Positions 1-11,099 of a DNA stretch of 64,000 nucleotides are shown piece after piece. The DNA comes from Aegilops tauschii subsp. strangulata. Lineage: Eukaryota; Streptophyta; Magnoliopsida; Poales; Poaceae. The number at the start of each line of letters is the position of its first letter. The stretch's first letter is position 1. The DNA is taken from the NCBI RefSeq assembly GCF_002575655.3, contig NC_053036.3, forward strand, positions 163,718,627-163,782,626, in the 5' to 3' direction. The notes under the pieces were generated by a model that worked only from the letters and a program-made list of their open reading frames with translations, searched no databases and was not told where the DNA came from. A program made the position numbers and the translations under genes.

Positions 1-430
1 CAGCTTCATCCGAGGAAACGGTGATGATGATGCTCTTTCGGTGGTGCAGGTGAAGACGGCCGTGTGGGAATGGAGGTGGCGCGAAAGACGAGGGGAACGT
101 CGGGGCAGCTCCTTGGAGGTGGAGGACGGGGTGGCTGAACTGGTGGGACGACGAGATCAACAATGGATCCTCATCCAGTACGATGGATGAGGGACGTCGA
201 GGTGTTGCTGTGGACGACGTCGTCGGGGAAGAGGCTCCGGCTGGGTGGCGGCTGGAGGAGGGTGTTGGGCTTCGCGGGTTTTCGCAGCCTCGGTGTACGA
301 ATGGGTGGGCGGATGGGATGGGAGTGGGGAACCATGGCTTAGGGACGCGCTTGTCCGAAATGTGGGTAAGTTACGAAAGTACCCCCACCGATTTGACCTA
401 GGCAGTTCTTTCGGTTCAGGGGTATCACGG
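1..430 (-). pseudogene. Promoter and first-exon region of an ORF1-type CACTA gene (B copy)
   Basis: On the minus strand this GC-rich stretch resembles 43600-43970 of CACTA-A: both have a CATGGTTCCCC start, a CCCATTCGTAC block, and a proline/arginine-rich leader of CTCC-type triplets. In A this leads into the first exon of the ORF1-like gene. No long uninterrupted frame is visible here and the window edge cuts the region. I infer that it is the 5' part of the sister copy of that gene; coding status is unknown. Confidence 0.35.
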
Positions 431-479
431 GAATTTCGCGTGTCGGGATTTCACAGGAGGTGGGAGTTTTCACGCGCGT

Positions 480-680
480 TGTAATTTTGGAATAGCAAGG
501 CGCGGGTTGAGATGGAGGGAGTTGTCGAAGCACAACGAGACAAAGATATATCTTAAATATTTCGGGGTAACAAGGCGCGGGTTGAAGAGGCGGGAGTTTC
601 ACAGCACGATAGATAGAGACGCTAGCTTGAAATTTCGGCATAACAAGGCGCGACTTGAAATTTCGGGAGAACAAGTTTAA
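480..680. repeat. About 74-bp tandem repeat with AACAAGGCGCG core
   Basis: The core A(T/A)AGCAAGGCGCGGGTTGA, AACAAGGCGCGGGTTGAA, AACAAGGCGCGACTTGAA recurs at about 493, 568 and 640, each followed by a variable spacer with AAATTTCGG or a related run. It lies upstream (minus strand) of the putative ORF1 promoter, so it may be a degenerate promoter-proximal repeat. Confidence 0.55.
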
Positions 681-699
681 CGTGTACCAAAAAAAGACA

Positions 700-1160
700 A
701 TTCGCACCTCATCAATAGAGAGAGCTATGTCCCTTTTTACTATATTATTAGAAATGCATTCAAATACAACAAAAAAAATAAAAAAATCAGGACAACAAAC
801 ATAATGTGTACAGTACTAAAACAATTTGCACTTCCCTCAACAATAAAAAAACAATGTGTGTTGTCTAGCATATGGACTAAATTTGAGTACATTTTCCCTA
901 TTTGAATGGGATTGTACTCGGGTTAGTTATACAACCATCTAAATATTATCTTCACAACACATGACATGAATATAGGAGAAGTAAATTCCTATATACGAAC
1001 TACATGTACATACGATCTCAAATTCAAATATATGTATAGATTTTATGTTGAATTCAAATCATACTACATGTATGCTCTAGCTAGATGTTCGTAATCTAAA
1101 CCATGTATGATACACTACGTACAATGTGTTTAACAAGCACAACACACACACAAACATTTA
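700..1160. other. AT-rich stretch, no gene seen
   Basis: AT-rich DNA with A runs at about 765-790 and short palindromic ATATG/CATAT motifs. No supported reading frame or recognisable element end. It corresponds in position to the AT-rich stretch of CACTA-A at 42720-43240, which shares loosely similar CAAATATTTGAA motifs. Confidence 0.5.
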
Positions 1161-2384
1161 GACTAGTAAGGTACACGTGCATTGCACGCATGAGATTTGG
1201 CAACCAAATTATGAATAAATACCACATTATAGCATGTAAGCTTTGAGTCATATATGCATGATGTAGATGTTTGTTTAATTCTTATAGTTCATTTCATTCA
1301 AAATCATCTAGTTTTTATAAGAAAGCTAATCTATTTTAAGATGTATGGAATTGTGCATTGTAAGGCATAAAGTAAAAACAAATAATGGCAAATCATGTAG
1401 AAAAACATTTGGGCAACTCTGATACGGAAGATTCTAGAACAAAGAAGAAGTGCTTGTGTTTTGAGGTTTGTGCATTATGCTTAAGTTGAACTATGGAGTA
1501 TTCTAGATTGTACATGTGGCAAATTCTGGTGGAATCTAGATGATATCCAACGGCCAGTTGTGCTCAAATTTGCCATCTCTGCACCATCGGATTGGCCTCA
1601 TCCAACGACCATCTTTCAAAGTTAAAGTTATCCACACACTATATAAAAATATAAAATATAATATATATATAGGGGTATAGATATAGATATGTGATGCGAA
1701 AGCCACGCATCATCTCCAATTAGAATAGTGTGTCCATGCACGGATGCAGTGTGGCCAAACGATGTCTGCCATCGATATCTCAAATACAAATCAGTCTGAC
1801 CTTGTTCAATGTGTATACAGTACAACATGCTCGTTTCCAAACCACACCACGCATATCTTAGTTATATTCATGCATGCATGGGTTTCAAACATCATGATCT
1901 CTTATTCAAATATTTGAATTCTACTTTACATTGATTATGATGTCACCTAGTCTTTTACACCCACACAGTCATCTTCTCTTTATAATTGTACCATTAACTT
2001 TCTCTCGTGCATGCATGCACACACAGTACCAATCAGCATTATCCATCGCACACATGCAATCTATTTCTTCAGGTCGGTCTCCCATGCATGCACACACACA
2101 CCTCCCCCTCTCCATCATATCGGGCATTCTTTATCTCTCACGTGCATGCGCAACGATCGATGTTCCTCTATCTGTGTGTATATAAAGCTAGGTCTTTCAC
2201 AGTTTTCCACACAAACCGATCAATCTATATATCTAGTGAGGTCTCACCCTCTTTGCCACGTCCACATCGATCAATCTATACCTCTCTATATAGGATTACA
2301 TAGCTAATACACCCACATTAATTATATATCCAACGTCCCCCTCTCATCATCAATGCCTCCGCTTCATCTCTCAGACGCGCGCAC

Positions 2385-2577
2385 AGAGGTAAAGATAGGG
2401 GGCAGCAAGGGCCCTGCCCCCCTAACATCACTATATATTGAGGCTAATATGAATGTGATCATTAGACAATTGCTGGTAAAATGGTTTAAGTTGATGAATT
2501 GGCCCTCCTCATAAAGGATTAGCAATGCTTTGCCCCCTAGCTCATTTATTTTTCGTGGCTCCGCCACTGCGTGCAAC
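2385..2577 (-). repeat. Fragment with a CAGTGGCGGAGCC end (hAT-like or similar)
   Basis: On the minus strand the segment begins GCAGTGGCGGAGCCACG and runs through AGGGGGCAAAGC to a GGGGGGCAGGGCCC stretch. CAGTGGCGGAGC-type ends are common in grass repeats. No target duplication was identified; the class is a guess. Confidence 0.3.
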
Positions 2578-2884
2578 AACGCACGTTCTCACCCCCTCTC
2601 TTCAAATATCGATCTCGCACTTGTGCAATCCTTCATAGTCTCCCTCCACTTGGCCCCTCGCACCATCTTCTAGCCCCCACCGGATTTTGCCACATGTACA
2701 ATCTAGCAGACTCCATGGTTGAACTTAAGCATAATGCACAAACCTCAAAACACAAGTGCTTCTCCTTTGTTCTAGAATCTTCCATATCATAACTGCCCAA
2801 ACTTTTTTTCTAGTTGAATTGGCATTATTTGTTTTTACTTTATGCTTTACAACGCACAATTCCATGAATCATAAAATAGATTAA

Positions 2885-3188
2885 GGGCTTCTTTGATTCA
2901 AAGGATTCTCAAAGGAATTTTGGAGGATTCTAATCCTTAGGAATTTTTCCTATCTTGGTTGTTTGATTCGTAGGATTGTAAACAATAGAAATTTTTCCAT
3001 AGGATTCATTTGCACTAGATTTCATAGGAAACATCCCATCCACTCAAACCACTTTGAAAGAATCCTGTGTTTTTTCTATGCACAATCAAACACTCGTACA
3101 ATCCTGTAGGATCCAAGACGACATTCCACTCTAATCCCATGTTTTTCCTATTCCCGCGTTTTGGAAATCCTACGAATCAAAGAGGCCC
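2885..3188. mobile_element. Tourist-like (PIF/Harbinger) MITE in the right TIR arm
   Basis: About 304 bp with terminal inverted repeats: GGGCTTCTTTGATTC at the left and GAATCAAAGAGGCCC at the right. The interior is rich in paired AGGATT/AATCCT motifs, so the whole can fold back. It interrupts the sequence AATAGATTA|GCTTT, which is uninterrupted in the other arm of the surrounding inverted repeat (about 1325-1345). The flank is TAA on the left and TAG on the right, consistent with a decayed TTA/TAA-type duplication. A fragment of the same family occurs at about 44945. Confidence 0.75.
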
Positions 3189-3352
3189 TAGCTTTTTAAA
3201 AAAAACTAATATATTTTGAATGAGATGAACTATAATAATTAAACGAAGGTCTACATCAGGCATATATGACTCAGAGCTTACATGCTACAGTGTGGTATAT
3301 TCATAATTTGGTTGCCAAATCTGATGCGTGCAATGCACGTGTACCTTACTAG

Positions 3353-4058
3353 TACTTCGAGTATGTGCAAACACGTAAATTAGAATTCCAATGGCACGCT
3401 ACACAGTGTATCTCTTACAGTTCATGAAGCTACGTGGCACATGTGGAGGCGTTGTCGTGACCTCCTTGTGTGGATTGATCACAGTGACGTGTTGCTGCTT
3501 CCGGAAGAATGTACTCGTCCTCGCTGAGTCACACTGGTGGTACATGCACGAAGCGAAGATGTGCACGCACGCCACGCACGCACTCATTCCCTCGCACACA
3601 CACGTGGGTACACGGGGCGACGCATTTTTGTATGAAGATCCACCCCATGTGATAATTTGACGCGTGTAAAGTCCTTCATTTCATTGATGGTCAATTAATA
3701 CAGCGCATGCAAATTGAGTGGACATGAGGGCGGAAGAAAGACATTACTACTCCACTGCGCGCATGCGAGTAGTTAAATCATGGGGTGCCAGTACTTCCAT
3801 TGGTCTCCTTCGTATTTTGTGCTAATTTTTTACCATATTTGTAAGTAACATAATATTTATGCATGTCATAAAAAGTGGCACAAAAAGGGGGCCAATAAAC
3901 CAGGACGCAGGCAGCATGATCAATTTTTGCCAGGGCTACTGTTGGTGGCCTTTGTATTTAAATATGGACGGAGTGGAGTAGTACTATCTTTATCTTAGCC
4001 TCGTAGGGCTCTCCCAGCGCCTAGGCTCGCCTCCCCGCCTCGCCCACCGGATCCCGCC
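3353..4058. other. Unclassified spacer with a possible promoter
   Basis: No convincing gene. A short open frame at 3391-3660 has no recognisable domain. Purine-rich and CACACG-rich stretches precede a TATTTAAATA motif at about 3955-3964 and a CT-rich leader (4000-4055), which may be the promoter and 5' UTR of the ORF starting at 4059. Confidence 0.4.
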
Positions 4059-4529
4059 ATGGATAATCCCTTAGATCCAAGGATCCTGTGGGATGCCCTC
4101 TCGCTGGGACCCGCAGCACTGCCGCCTTTGAGCGAAACCCACATGTGTTTTAGAGGGGATCCATTGCTCTGGAATCACAGATCGGTGGCTCCGGAGGACA
4201 TGCCAGGGCTGTGTTTTAGGTGGTGGGCAGCAAGGGCAAATCGGATCGAGGAAGCGTCACATCGATTGGAGAGAAGTTCCAAGGAGCTACGCCTGGCGCA
4301 GCACAAGGCGGAGGCGCAAGTCGATCTCAAGGGAGAGATGTTGAGGGATGTCAGCATCTGGCAGCGTCGCGTTGATTTCGAGTGCGCAATGGCATGAGCA
4401 GCCGATGCAACTGTTCAAATGGGCGGTAGGAGAAGCCAAATCCCGGGACCAGTTGCGGCGGCACCGCTGGGCATGCATCGTAGGCGAGGTGAGCTGCCCT
4501 CCTTCCCCGCCAGCGATGCAGTGACCTAG
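4059..4529 (+). pseudogene. Small orphan-like ORF with an in-frame stop
   Basis: The ATG sits in a GCCATGG context after a CT-rich leader. The frame encodes 112 residues, then a TGA at 4395-4397, and stays open in the same frame for about 43 further codons to a TAG at 4527-4529. The protein has a tryptophan-rich first half (around LLWNHRS and CFRWWAARANR, residues 38-63) and a charged helical second half (IEEASHRLERSSKELRLAQ) that could form a short coiled coil. I recognise no family. An intact 112-residue product is possible, but the open extension suggests a decayed longer frame. Confidence 0.4.
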
Positions 4530-4856
4530 TCGGTTGCTGCTGCAGTGAACTTGCAACGCTATGTCGGTTTGCAACCTTGACAATCACTCCATCTATATGT
4601 ATTGTTTTCCTGTAAAAAATACTTGGTCGTTTGGAAAAAGATGGTAATTGATTTATCACTAGTTTTAGAATGCTTGGTCGTGACAATCAACCAAAGCCAC
4701 AACCAGAAGTCTCCATCGCGTAAGTACTTTACGGTCGGTCGCATGAACAGATGGTCGGTCGGACCCGCGTCTCACCGAAGGGACACACATCGGCTTGGTC
4801 TGACATGTACGACCAGTTACATCACTGACTTGTGCGACCGCATTTGAGCAGTGTAG
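4530..4856. other. Noncoding stretch with a GGTCGGTCGG module
   Basis: No supported gene. At about 4730-4855 there is a module with ACGGTCGGTCG, CGAAGGGACAC and TGTGCGACCGCA motifs. A diverged relative occurs at about 9525-9620 (GACGGTCGGTCGG, CGAATGGAACACG, GTGGGACCGCAATTGAG), suggesting a duplicated regulatory or spacer module. Confidence 0.4.
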
Positions 4857-5034
4857 TACTCCCTCTATCTCAGTTTACAAGTCTTGCACGTGTACCTAGG
4901 TTGTTAATTTGACCAACTTAATAAGAGGCATACATTACGGAAAATATATCATAACAAACTTCAAATATTCTATTTTTTAATGATATATTTTTTATGTTAA
5001 ACAATTTATGTTCTACTAAACTCATCGGGAGTAC
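4857..5034. mobile_element. Decayed Stowaway-like MITE
   Basis: It starts with TACTCCCTCTATCTCAG and TTTACAAGTC, the usual grass Stowaway left end, and the only matching right end is a weak CGGGAGTA at about 5027-5034. The interior is AT-rich. Boundaries on the right are uncertain. Confidence 0.5.
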
Positions 5035-5313
5035 TTGAAATTTATGTTCCACTAAACTCATCGAAAGCCATTTCGGGCCTCAAAACCAAAACCATCAATT
5101 AATCTTTACCTTGTTCCCATCACATTCCAAAGTACTAGTGCTACAATTAAGTGGAAGCCTTCTTACACCTACCAGTACGTACCAAAGCTGAACGTGTTCC
5201 CACTATGCAAGTTTTAGTACTAGTGCTAGTACTTAGGTTACAAAAAGGGGAACTACCTAACCGAAAATTACTCTACCCTCCTCCTCATAAGTCCTCCTTC
5301 ATCCGTCCTTGCC

Positions 5314-6020
5314 ATGGCCGGTGTGCAGAGCTCTAGGTCGAGAACTACTCGTAACAAGGGAGCGACAACCAAGGCTGCGGAAAAAAAGAGACGGCTCGCC
5401 GCCATGCAGAGACCTCAAAAGATCTCTCACGGGCAGGCGATGGCTCCCATGAGCGCCCTGGCCGCGGAGGCGAACATGCCGAGCTGGCGGCGCTGGAGTC
5501 GTTATCCCTCGACGGCATGCCCGATCAGCTCAATAAGCACCTCAATAAGCAGAAGGAGTTCATCCACGGCTTGGTGGAGCTGCTGAAGGAGAGCCTCTAT
5601 GACATGCTCGCTGAGCTCAATGAGCAGGGGGAGTTAACCGCCGGCTTGGTGATGCTGCTGAAGAAGAGCATTGCCTCGGAGAAGAAGGCGACCGGCGAAA
5701 TCCTGCAACTTCAGGAGGACAAGGCGAAGCTCTGCCAGGAGCTTGACCTGCTGAAGGAGGAGAACGCCGGCTGGAAGAAGCTGCATGAGAATAGTAGTTC
5801 CTCGATGAAGATGTTGCAGGCCCTCGTCATGGAATAGAAGGAGGAGTTGGCGAAGCTCCGCATCGAGCACCCGGCTGCTATCAAGGTACGTAATGCGGCC
5901 GTGGAACAGATGATGAAGGCTCGTGTTGAGAAATCCCGCGTCATGGACAGAATGAAGAAGATGGCGGAGGAGACGCACAAGGAGATGGAGGTCGTGGAGG
6001 TGCTGAAGAAGCAGTTATGA
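5314..6020 (+). pseudogene. Coiled-coil protein gene, frameshifted and with one internal stop
   Basis: The ATG at 5314 lies in a strong plant context (TTGCCATGGCC). The first frame gives a basic N-terminus (SRTTRNKGATTKAAEKKRRLA). Near 5477-5482 the coding frame moves: from there another frame runs through ELAALESL, DGMPDQLNKHLNKQKEF and long lysine/glutamate-rich heptads to a TAG at 5835-5837, then continues in that frame (KEELAKLRIEHPAA ... EEVVEVLKKQL-like end) to TGA at 6018-6020. The whole would be roughly 235 residues of nearly continuous coiled coil. I know no function. It resembles the lysine-rich, lineage-restricted proteins often found in Triticeae repeats, but that is an impression. 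An intron removing the shift is not excluded. Confidence 0.6.
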
Positions 6021-7486
6021 CTCCGCGGCCAGCAACCCTTCATGTAGTGAGAGCAGTGCCCCAGACTTGTGTGTGCGTCTTCCTTCTTTTTTGGGGGTGA
6101 TAATCTTCTTTCTTCTTTTGCTCATGTGTTTCTTCTTTTGCTTCGGGTGTTTCACCGCACGTGTCACCTTCTCTGCGGGGCATGAATAGAACAATGCTAA
6201 AAATGAGATGACTAGCAAATTAGATCATTCTTTATTGCCAATAGAACAATGCCTCTTGCTAGTAATATATAATATATAAGAGTAGAGAGTAGAGGATATG
6301 GCACTGGGCTGCCGTGTTTGGTGCTCCTCCGTCGTAATCCAGTGGAAAACATGACTATACCGCACGGTTCTTTGCTCCTCCTCAGGTCGTTGGCACATTT
6401 ATACGAGCAGTCAAATCACAAGGCCTCACCTTCCAGTAGTAATGAGCCGTCAAATCACAAAGGCTCTCGCCTCTCTTGAAACCGACCTAGCTAGACTGCC
6501 CCGCCCTCTAGCCTTTTAAAAATGTATACTTTTGTACAGTAGTAGGATCGATGGATTGCGCCATGGAGCAAAACTAACAAGATGAAATTAAAGAAAAAAG
6601 GTGGTACATATAGAGAGCGCTCGTCGCCAAATTATGCATATAGTACTATTAAAAAAAGCTAGTACGTGCTTAAATGGGGTGCTAAATTCTATTAAAGAAA
6701 TTAGCATACCTATTTAATTCTTGGGTTCTTATTATTTATGCCACTAGTTTGTGTATCACTACTTAGTTTTGCCATTAGAAGTTACAACTACTCAAAAATG
6801 CCAGCGATCCGTGAGATGCATGCTCAAAAATGCAATTAGATATCTCAAAAATGCCATCGTTAAGTTAGATGTTTGATCAAAAATGCCATTAGACATTGTG
6901 ATTTTCACGTCAAACCCGTTGACCATGTTACATGAAAAAAATAAGCCGATTCTCACAATGATAAGTGTGGCCCCGCTTGTCAGGAGTAACCAAGCGAACA
7001 ATTTTACAGGAAAATAAGAGCGCTGTTGGGATCAAGTAGGCCCCACACTTTATTTTACTATAGTGAGATAGAGGGAGAGCTGGCATGTTGGTCCATCGGT
7101 ATTTATGTTATTATAACATGGCAAAAGAGATTTGAGTCACAATAATGGTGTCCAGCACAACACACCCCTCAAATAAAACTAAGCACCCTGAAATTATTTG
7201 ATAACTAAACTGCTGGCTATATGATGTTGGCCATATATATTGTATGTATATAATGTGAAGAAACGAGTGGTAGTCGTAGTACTATACCAACTAAAAGATG
7301 AACTGTAAGAAATACTAGTATGTATGTACTGAGGATTTAAAGTAATGAGAAGAAACATAACATAGTTCTGCTGGGGGCTCAGCACAACACACCCCTTAAA
7401 TAAAACTAAGCACACCAGAAATTAAACTAAGAAACTAATCCGGTAGACACTCCATTAGAACCACCATGAGCAATGACACTGCCACC
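6021..7486. other. Gene-free stretch with two repeat modules
   Basis: No supported gene. 6390-6600 carries a module (GTCAAATCACAAGGC, TTTTAAA, GGATTGCGCCATGGAGCAAA) that recurs diverged at 9240-9470. 6736-7030 holds a run of CAAAAATGCCA-type motifs. 7150-7190 and 7379-7415 are a direct repeat (CAGCACAACACACCCC, AAATAAAACTAAGCAC), about 227 bp apart, just downstream of the minus-strand exonuclease remnant. Confidence 0.5.
6785..6905. repeat. Cluster of CAAAAATGCCA motifs
   Basis: CTCAAAAATGCCA, CTCAAAAATGCAA, CTCAAAAATGCCA and ATCAAAAATGCCA follow each other at irregular 20-30 bp spacing. This motif is widespread in grass noncoding DNA; origin is not resolved here. Confidence 0.5.
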
Positions 7487-8205
7487 TTACTCGGAGTCCT
7501 CGTCCACGTCCTCGACTTCGTCCTTGTCCCTCTTCCTCTTGGCCGATACTTCTTTGCTTGAACCACACACTTGGCTCTTTATCTTCATCCAACCCTTGTA
7601 GATATTGAAACAAAGGTAGCCATCCATTGCAGCATAGTGGTTTGGTCTATATCTAGTACATTGCACTGACATGCACGATGAAACGTGTGCGGAGGTTTCT
7701 TCAGTTTATCGTACGAAGGATGAACCATGGCTCCTGCTAGGGTCAGCATTGAAGGCTTATCACGGGAGGACACCAGCCCATTATTCTGGAGGTCGAAGGG
7801 TTTGCCTACAACGAGGCCTATCCGTTCCAGGACTCTTATGTCGTTCGTAAAGTCTACAGTAACGAATTTGACTCGGCCGCCCTTGAGGAACTTCTTAAAT
7901 TCCTCGCACTCAACGTTGGCATGGCATATGTGGTAGACCAAGCATAAGTCATGCACGCAAACCTGGATCATGGCGGGCTTCTTCCTCTCTTCCTCCTTTA
8001 GATTCTTCTCTTTTCCCAGGACTGTGGTGTGCTCAACATCTAGCCCAGCGACCCACTCATCATTTGAGTTTTCGAACATGCGTCTAAAGCGATCAAGGCA
8101 TCCTTTCACCGTCGCGGAAGAACGGTTGTAGATGACGTCGAACTCATCACCGGTGATGGTTCTAACCTTGTACTCACCGCCGACCATGAAGATTTGGGGC
8201 GCCAT
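7487..8205 (-). pseudogene. WRN-like 3'-5' exonuclease domain protein, frameshifted
   Basis: From the ATG at 8205 (CCATGGCGCC) the frame runs 206 residues to 7585. It reads as a DnaQ/RNase D-fold (DEDDy) exonuclease domain of the plant WRN-like type: motif I is AGLDVEHT (about residues 53-60, with the D-x-E pair), followed by AMIQVCVHDLCLVYH, and a motif II region FVTVDFTNDIRVLERIGL (the second catalytic Asp at ND). The third motif, YAAMDGY, is present but in another frame (ORF end 7487), so a frameshift lies at about 7665-7685. The alternative frame ends in a lysine- and acid-rich tail (KRKRDKDEVEDVDEDSE), which could be a nuclear-type C-terminus. Such proteins degrade DNA or RNA from the 3' end. 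This copy is probably dead unless the shift is removed by splicing. It sits among unrelated orphan ORFs. Confidence 0.7.
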
Positions 8206-9960
8206 GGATTTGGGACGAGGGTTAGGATTTGTGGAACTGCCGTAATGTGAAAGGACGGGACGACTAGGAGCGGTTTATCGATTGTAAAAATGCCAAGTGG
8301 GGGGCGCGTGCGAACGACGGGGTAGTGGCTTGCCTGGTGGATAAATGGATTCATGCACAGTACTATGGGGGCCCAATTAGATGTCATGTCTACTCAACGC
8401 CCAATTAAATGGCTTTTGATGTCATGTCAAGCGTCAGGAAAATTACAGGAGATCGAACGGTTGCATGGCGGGATTCTAGACCTATGGGTGAATATCCTAT
8501 CCTGGAGGGTTATTCTGCAAATTTTCAGCAACTTAGCATGCGACCGTTCGATCTCAGATCCAAGGGCTGCCAGCAGCCCGTATCATGGTCGCGCCTACCA
8601 CGACCGTCGCCTCGCTCGCGCGGTCGCGCCCTTGGAGATTTAACTCGGTACGTTAGGCTATTTGATGTTGGCATGTCATACATAGTCATCACTTAGTCAC
8701 TCATACTACAACAAGGTTAGCTATAAGGTTGGCTATAAGAGTATTTTTTGTTTACTTCTCTCTATCTCTTTCTTCATAGTATTTATTGCATTTGCCAAGG
8801 AGTGACATCTTCCAATGAAATGGTGCTTAGATGAGGTGCTATGGGCATTAAATGGATTAGCAACTCAAGTCCCCAATGAATAGGTGCTTAATTTTTTGTT
8901 GCTAAGTTTGCTTCATCTAGGTACATGGCTTAGCACCGTTTCTTCCTGGGGTCACCAAACTAGTCTCTCTCTTCTTAATTAACTTGCCACATCAGACTTT
9001 ATGCCTATGTGGCAGGCTTAGCACCTATAGGATCAAGTACAATAGTGGGCTATAAGCCCGCTTTACATGGCATTTTTGCATATTTGGGGGAAAGAGGCAA
9101 GGAAAAAGTGGAGGAGTGGGCTCTCAAGCAAGAGCCAGCCTCTACATGGTGGAGCATCAGGAGAGGCACCTATATGGAGGTGATCAGGTATCGGGAGACT
9201 CACATCGGTCGTAGCGCCACAGTTAAAATGATAATGGCAAGTCAAATCACTAGGCCCCACCTGTCCAGTAGTAACTCGCTGTCAAATCACACAACCCTAC
9301 GTTTGCAGCAGCCTACTCCCTCATCTTCTAGCGTCTCTGTCGAACTGACTAGGCGGAGCTGCCCCGCCTACCGCGTGGGAAAAGCCCCGCCCTCGACTTT
9401 TAAATAGTACAATATACTAGTTTTGTATCCATGGATTGCGCCATGGAGCAAAGCCTCAAGAAAACGGCGGTACACATTTACGGAGTACAGTATACAACAC
9501 GCCCGTCGCGTTTGCGTCGCACCCTAGACGGTCGGTCGGTTTGGCACGCCGCTCTCCGAATGGAACACGCGTCATATTGCATTTGCACACACATGTGGGA
9601 CCGCAATTGAGAACCGACCATTAGGCACACTCCCCAGCCCCGCAAGTCGGGTGAGTTAATAGAAGAGAGAGACGAGCGATAGTACTAGAGAAGTGTTGTA
9701 CAGACGTTGGTGCTTGGACGATCCCTGCATGACACGGAAGATCAGTTCGTCCATGCATGTGACCAGACTCCAGCAGACACGCCTAGATTGGCTATCATCT
9801 ACATATTGTGCAGGCTGTGTTGTATAGGGATGTAGTTCTGGTGAGAAATATAAAAAAGGTTTCTTGTCATCTCGCAAAATTAGGTGTCATGTGCTTCGGA
9901 TCACTGCGAGGGTTAAACGGCGACAACTGAGTTCCTCCAAGGCGCTAGTCAAGAGGGCCA
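8206..9960. other. Gene-free stretch with MITE-like and duplicated modules
   Basis: 8700-9065 is an AT-rich MITE-like cluster: GGTTGGCTATAAG near its left end, TAGTGGGCTATAAGC near its right, and repeated (G)GCTTAGCACC/GGTGCTTAG motifs in between; the same GCTTAGCACCGTTTC motif recurs at about 31547. 9240-9470 repeats the module at 6390-6600 and 9525-9620 repeats that at 4730-4855. No supported gene. Confidence 0.4.
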
Positions 9961-10291
9961 CATGCATGAAGACTACTCGGCTGCCATCTATGTCAAGCTG
10001 GCTATGTTAATTAGGGCATCTATCGATGGACCCCTTTTCTACGAGTTTATCTTTAATTTGAGCTTTGATCCTCGTCTAGTTTGTCCGTCGGGATTCATGT
10101 TGTCTCCTTTGGGCAGTGAGGTTATGGTTTCTTGTCATGTGGCATTTTTTCGTGTTATATGTTATAATCCAGTGCTTCAGATCAAAATGAGGACAACTAC
10201 GCCTCCGGGGCACGTGCATGAAGACTTCTCGACAGTCATTGACGAGGTCAAGCCGGCTCCGGTAGACAAAAGAAAACTAGTAGTACTCCAC

Positions 10292-10298
10292 TATATAG
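10292..10298 (+). promoter_or_regulatory. TATA box of the exon-array gene (B copy)
   Basis: CTATATAGGC, followed by CTTGCTTGCTAG, CTCTCCAGATCTAAACA and CTCTTCACAC. The same motifs in the same order follow a TATATATAGGC in CACTA-A on the minus strand (about 30319-30328). Conservation of both TATA and leader argues for a true promoter. Confidence 0.6.
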
Positions 10299-10309
10299 GC
10301 AGGAACCTC

Positions 10310-10644
10310 CATGCTTGCTTGCTAGTGTTGCTCTCTTCACACTGTCTCGTCCTCTCCAGATCTAAACACGATAGTGGTGGCCACACATTCTCTCTCTGCT
10401 CACCGCTGTTCACAGATCCAGCTGGATCCTCTTCGCCGGGGAAGGTGAGAAGGTGCAACGTTCACGCGGTCGTCCTCGGCGACGGCTCTTACCCACTGCC
10501 GGCGCGTCCCGATCAGCGTGCCTTGCCATTCTCTCCCAAGCACCGCTGGCTAGGGAGGGCCTCTGACCCCTTCTTCCTCGCTACCGTAGTGTGGGCAGAT
10601 CCGGCCTCCCACCGCCCACCTAGCGACATCCCGGCGACCCTCAG
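10310..10644 (+). ncRNA. First exon of a TATA-driven, probably noncoding gene (B copy)
   Basis: About 330 bp downstream of the TATA box align with the minus-strand stretch 30300-29973 of CACTA-A (shared AGATCTAAACA, GATCCGGCCTCCC/GCCGCCCACCTA, CGACC(C/T)TCAG). In A the alignment ends at a good splice donor, CAG|GTATAT. Here the same position reads CAG|ATATAA, so the donor appears lost by G to A. A 258-residue open frame (9962-10738) covers this region, but it starts upstream of the promoter and its residues are conserved only patchily, so I do not call it a protein. Confidence 0.45.
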
Positions 10645-11099
10645 ATATAACTTCCTTCGAAACCGGCCTTGCTCTACTTCTCGAGCTCCCGACGTCGCTG
10701 CATTTGTATCTTTTACTATTTCTCAGGCCCCCTCGTAGATAGGATCGATCAGCTGTTCGAAAGCCACCTAAATTTTTACTGTTAAGAGGTAAAACTAGTT
10801 CATGCACTCGAATCTAGTACTACTTGGTTCAAACAAGGAAGAAAGGGGGTGGGGTGGGGGGTGGGGAAGATTTGTTACCTGAATCTAGGACTTGGTCGAA
10901 AGAGGAAATAATGGGGGCGAAAAGTAGCAGAGACTGGCTATCCAACTAGTCTCTAGGTCTAATAGGGAAATAAAGGGAAATGCAGCACAAACTCAATATA
11001 AACCCGATCTATTGGTTGAAAAAGGAAAGAAAGTGGGGACTGGGGGACAAGTCAACAGAGTAAGTCCAACACTAGATTTGCTAGCCTTACACAGTATAA

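Larger units (their letters stand above)
1165..3352. mobile_element. Long-TIR DNA element, probably Mutator-like, non-autonomous
   Basis: An inverted repeat of several hundred bp: the left arm (about 1165-1545) starts ACTAGTAAGGTACACGTGCA and the right arm (about 2665-3352) ends with its complement CGTGTACCTTACTAGT. Inside the arms, CAAATTATGAATA-, GTAAAAACAAATAATGGCA- and CTTAAGTT-type stretches match in inverted orientation with scattered differences. The right arm is longer because a MITE is inserted at 2885-3188. Long TIRs suggest a Mutator-like element, but I could not find a clean 9-bp target duplication and there is no transposase frame. The 1.1 kb between the arms is noncoding, AC/CT-rich sequence partly shared with CACTA-A. 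Confidence 0.6.

Noticed and set aside
9962..10738. 258-residue open frame
   Set aside because: It starts upstream of the TATA box, overlaps the noncoding-type first exon, and its A-copy counterpart (minus strand, 29756-30298) conserves only short parts of the frame.
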